DNA of 64,000 nucleotides, taken from positions 186,001 through 250,000 of the forward strand of contig NZ_BSNN01000002.1 of NCBI RefSeq assembly GCF_030160015.1. The letters run 5' to 3'. The position numbers and the translations under genes were made by a program. Below are positions 62,993 to 64,000 of this stretch, in pieces (position 1 is the first letter of the stretch; every line of letters begins with the position of its first letter). The DNA is from Amylibacter marinus (GTDB lineage Bacteria > Pseudomonadota > Alphaproteobacteria > Rhodobacterales > Rhodobacteraceae). The notes under the pieces were generated by a model. That model was given only the letters and a program-made list of their open reading frames with translations. It was not told the origin of the DNA and searched no databases.

Positions 62993-63074
62993 GGAAAATA
63001 TTCCACTAAAATACGTACAATCCCTGTAGAATAGGAAATAAATCCCACAATAATATCGGATGGGAATTAATTCC
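62993..63074. promoter_or_regulatory. Three operator-like palindromes between cys operon and Lrp regulator
   Basis: GGAAAATATTCC (62993-63004), GGAAATAAATCC (63034-63045) and GGAATTAATTCC (63063-63074) share the 12-base form GGAA-N5-TCC. Start-to-start spacings are 41 and 29 bases. They lie between the divergent DUF2849-cysI-cysH operon and the Lrp/AsnC gene. Lrp-type regulators often bind several weakly conserved palindromes upstream of their own gene. The repeats are seen; the regulator-site pairing is inferred. Confidence 0.6.
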
Positions 63075-63096
63075 CCAGCAATGATGGATTTAAAGA

Positions 63097-63558
63097 ATGG
63101 TGACCCAACTAGATGCCATAGATCGAAAAATACTTGCTGAATTGCAAGCGGATGCCTCGCAATCCTTGGATGAAATTGCCAAAAAGGTTGGCGCTTCTAA
63201 AACGCCTGTTTGGAATCGCATCCGCAAACTGCGTGATAGCGGTCTGATCAAAAGCCAAACAGTTATTCTGGATCCAGATAAACTGGGCCTAGAGGCCTGT
63301 TTTTTTGTGCTGGTGCGCACTTCAGAACACGAGAAAGATTGGCAGGATCGGTTTCTAACCGCGCTGTTAGAGCGCGAAGAGGTGTTAGAGGCACACCGCT
63401 TGGCAGGAGATATCGACTATATTCTAAAAGTACGGGTGAAAAATGCCAAAGCCTATGATGATTTTTATCAGGCACTGATTTCAGAAGTGAAAATATTCAA
63501 CATGACCGCACTGCTTTCTATGGAAGAGATCAAGTCCACATTGCGCCTGCCAGTCTAG
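63097..63558 (+). CDS. Lrp/AsnC-family transcriptional regulator
   Basis: A 153-residue Lrp/AsnC regulator. The helix-turn-helix at the N-terminus is LDAIDRKILAELQADASQSLDEIAKKVGASKTPVWNRIRKL. The ligand-binding ACT-like domain follows (LIKSQTVILDPDKLGLEACFFVLV, VLEAHRLAGDIDYILKV). It is divergent from the sulfite reductase operon, which it probably controls. Its effector is unknown; cysteine or another sulfur compound would be a natural guess. Confidence 0.94.
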   Translation: MVTQLDAIDRKILAELQADASQSLDEIAKKVGASKTPVWNRIRKLRDSGLIKSQTVILDPDKLGLEACFFVLVRTSEHEKDWQDRFLTALLEREEVLEAHRLAGDIDYILKVRVKNAKAYDDFYQALISEVKIFNMTALLSMEEIKSTLRLPV

Positions 63559-63957
63559 CTATTTCTTCTGCAACAGATCGGATTTCTTACGCACGATAAC
63601 ACTGCGCAGATCATGCATGGCCAGCAACAGATCATCGGCCAATATTTCAATTTGGCTGTCGGTTGCCTTGGATTGCATCCACTGGGTGGTCAGGTTCAAA
63701 TGATCAATCGCGCGGTAAATATCATCAATCTGTCGATCGGCAATGGTCTTGCGCCGCTGGACAATCCATTTCTCGATTTCTTCGCGCTCTGCATCGGTTG
63801 GCGGCTCGTCCCCTTGGGGCTTTATCTCGCCTTTTTGCAAATTCAATGTGGCGATCTGCTTGAAATCCAGCCGCCGGTGGCGGTTTTCCGTATCCATTCG
63901 AAATACCGCCGCACCATTCTCCTTGGTTCTAAAAAACAGATTTTCTGGCTTTTGCAT
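63559..63957 (-). CDS. Hypothetical 132-residue protein
   Basis: A 132-residue protein conserved in general style with small alphaproteobacterial proteins but not assigned to a domain. It is mostly charged and helical (DEPPTDAEREEIEKWIVQRRK, ILADDLLLAMHDLRSVIVRKK). No signal peptide or membrane segment is present. ATG 63957 (MQKPENLFF) is used; a TTG two codons upstream at 63963 is an alternative. It is convergent with the Lrp gene, stops touching. Confidence 0.7.
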   Translation of the reverse strand: MQKPENLFFRTKENGAAVFRMDTENRHRRLDFKQIATLNLQKGEIKPQGDEPPTDAEREEIEKWIVQRRKTIADRQIDDIYRAIDHLNLTTQWMQSKATDSQIEILADDLLLAMHDLRSVIVRKKSDLLQKK

Positions 63958-64000
63958 ATTCAACGCCTAAATTAAGGAAATTTTGAGTTATATTTAAACC

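Overview
The window looks like a chromosomal segment of an alphaproteobacterium of the Rhodobacterales (Roseobacter group), with moderate base composition for that order (judged by eye, not computed). The signs are a complete Rhodobacter-type gene transfer agent (GTA) cluster, a circularly permuted two-piece tmRNA beside an alpha-type sspB, a pyruvate dehydrogenase whose E1-beta subunit carries a lipoyl domain, and a cysH-cysI-DUF2849-DUF934 sulfate assimilation block. I saw no tRNA or rRNA genes, insertion sequences, integrase or CRISPR array.

Layout. 1-1412: 3' end of fabF, then mltG. 1613-16222: GTA structural cluster from the small terminase to the megatron baseplate protein, plus a DUF2793 gene, behind a near-consensus promoter and with three hairpins after the capsid gene. 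16316-17131: cysE. 17187-26906 (minus strand): pyruvate dehydrogenase pdhA-pdhB-pdhC, an FtsB-like gene, class I aldolase, pgk, a small membrane ORF, gap and tkt; twin palindromic operators precede gap. 27044-31221: a coiled-coil protein and zapA, then monothiol glutaredoxin, BolA/IbaG, a small membrane ORF and purL. 31464-33110: DGPF/YCII protein and an ECF42-type sigma factor with a matching promoter. 33257-36736: a giant RTX metalloprotease. 36860-41583: LysR, TusA, CcdA, and a membrane hydrolase/P450 pair. 41567-44417: ribbon-helix-helix protein, a small hypothetical, fumC, sspB. About 44565-44882: tmRNA. 44994-49535: a kinase-like protein lacking its ATPase domain, DUF817, and a Slam-type outer membrane protein with its likely lipoprotein substrate. 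49797-54571: a three-gene HscC Hsp70 / J-like / membrane coiled-coil operon. 54646-56086: small membrane proteins, cold-shock protein, ArsC-like protein. 56083-58611: a bufferin (bufABCD-type) cluster. 58950-63957: ferredoxin-NADP reductase, DUF934, cysH, cysI and DUF2849, divergent from an Lrp/AsnC regulator with three related operator-like palindromes between them, then a small hypothetical.

How the genes work together. The GTA genes build a phage-like particle that packages host DNA. Its flanks (fabF-mltG before, cysE after) are ordinary chromosome, which fits long-term vertical inheritance. The minus-strand metabolic block runs from pentose and triose phosphates through glycolysis to acetyl-CoA. 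SspB and tmRNA are functional partners: tmRNA tags stalled proteins and SspB hands them to ClpXP. The Slam-like protein probably moves its neighbouring lipoprotein to the cell surface. The buf genes make a modified cysteine-rich metal-binding peptide. The cys genes reduce sulfate to sulfide and are probably controlled by the divergent Lrp-type regulator.

The best candidates for less-described biology are the HscC/J-like/membrane operon, the Slam-lipoprotein pair, the hairpin array inside the GTA operon, the twin operator before gap, the three-palindrome operator before the cys genes, and the ATPase-less kinase-receiver protein. The bufferin cluster is a recently described system present here in full.
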